Source of the DNA: JALHMQ01 sp037441125
GTDB lineage: Bacteria; Pseudomonadota; Gammaproteobacteria; Burkholderiales; Burkholderiaceae_F
Assembly (NCBI GenBank): GCA_037441125.1
Contig: JBBIST010000053.1
Coordinates: 1-22,007 of the forward strand
DNA length: 22,007 bases
Reading direction: 5' to 3'
Positions 21,642 to 22,007 of this stretch are shown in pieces; position 1 is the first letter of the stretch, and the number at the start of each line of letters is the position of its first letter. Both the position numbers and the translations under genes were made by a program. Under the pieces are notes generated by a model. The model had not been told where the DNA came from, ran no database searches, and saw only the letters and a program-made list of their open reading frames with translations.

Positions 21642-22007
21642 GTGGCTCTCGCGACCCGGCGGCGCGCGCCGCCGTACCCGCAACTGATCCTGCGCATCGA
21701 ACTGGCCGGCGGCCGCCTCGGTCACGGCAAGATCGAGCTGCTCGAGCACATCCGCGAGGGCCGGTCGCTGGCGGCGGCGGCGCGCGCGATGGGCATGTCG
21801 TACAAGCGCGCCTGGGAGCTGCTCGGCGCGCTGAACGAGATGTTCGAGCAGCCGGTCGCGCACACCCACCCCGGCCGCAATCAGGCCGGCGCCACCGTGC
21901 TCACGCCTTTCGGCGAGCATCTGATCGCGCTCTACCGGGCGCTCGAGCGGCGCGCGCTGCGCGCCAGCGCCGCCGGGCTGGCGGAACTGGCGGCCGCCGG
22001 CCGCAGC
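21642..22007 (+). CDS. ModE-like winged-helix regulator (3' end beyond window)
   Basis: An open frame from GTG 21642 to the window edge gives 122 residues without a stop. It matches the DNA-binding domain of ModE-type molybdate regulators: LRIELAGGRLGHGKIELLEHI, then the helix-turn-helix SLAAAARAMGMSYKRAWELL, and the wing with GATVLTPFGEHLIALYR. Stand-alone proteins of this kind often lack the molbindin domain that senses molybdate, and the sequence after the wing here (ERRALRASAAGLAELAAAG) looks like a tail rather than a molbindin start, so a single-domain protein is likely. It starts eight bases after scpA and is probably cotranscribed. Its target is not known. Confidence 0.85.
   Translation, partial: MALATRRRAPPYPQLILRIELAGGRLGHGKIELLEHIREGRSLAAAARAMGMSYKRAWELLGALNEMFEQPVAHTHPGRNQAGATVLTPFGEHLIALYRALERRALRASAAGLAELAAAGRS

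Noticed and set aside
1..22007. tRNA or rRNA genes, CRISPR arrays, insertion sequences, phage or plasmid genes
   Set aside because: No cloverleaf, rRNA-like stretch, spaced direct repeats, transposase or integrase was recognised by reading; small RNAs could still be missed.

Overview
The window is a very GC-rich (by eye about 70%), densely coding stretch of bacterial chromosome. Several families point to a betaproteobacterium, most likely Burkholderiales or a close relative. These are a DUF3460 protein directly before scpA, a polyhydroxyalkanoic-acid-system protein, a Cys-type intracellular PHB depolymerase, a 7Fe ferredoxin FdxA, a PA2779-family protein, and TAGAAT-type -10 boxes. The genus is not determined. 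I see no tRNA, rRNA, CRISPR array, insertion sequence or phage gene, and no gene-free stretch longer than 300 bases.

Layout. Positions 1-2358 (+) hold the 3' two thirds of pepN and a small membrane methyltransferase. Positions 2393-4331 (-) hold a quinone oxidoreductase and an EamA transporter. Positions 4443-4781 (+) hold a SugE/Gdx small multidrug resistance transporter. At 4810-5316 (-) is a SlyD-like prolyl isomerase, divergent from a DUF7931-like protein (5391-5942, +). At 6131-6361 (+) is a tiny Pro-Ala-repeat lipoprotein with a leader that can form two competing hairpins and two related GC-rich hairpins downstream.

The core (6515-18065, all -) is one unbroken run of 13 recognised genes plus one small ORF. 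In transcription order it reads pncB, an orphan LutC-family gene, an NhaD/CitMHS-type Na+/H+ antiporter, a CaCA Na+/Ca2+ exchanger, a 42-codon ORF, mrpA-B-C-D-E-F-G, a 2-hydroxyacid (glyoxylate/hydroxypyruvate) dehydrogenase and a PHA-system protein. Most junctions are ATGA overlaps or short gaps. The run therefore groups three different sodium antiporter systems with NAD salvage, a dehydrogenase and a storage-polymer protein. MrpA and MrpE both look short at the N-terminus compared with the familiar forms.

From 18266 the strand switches to +: fdxA (divergent from pncB, with a good promoter candidate), phaZ (intracellular PHB depolymerase), then a compact run of a PA2779-family protein, DUF3460, scpA and a ModE-like winged-helix protein that runs off the window end.
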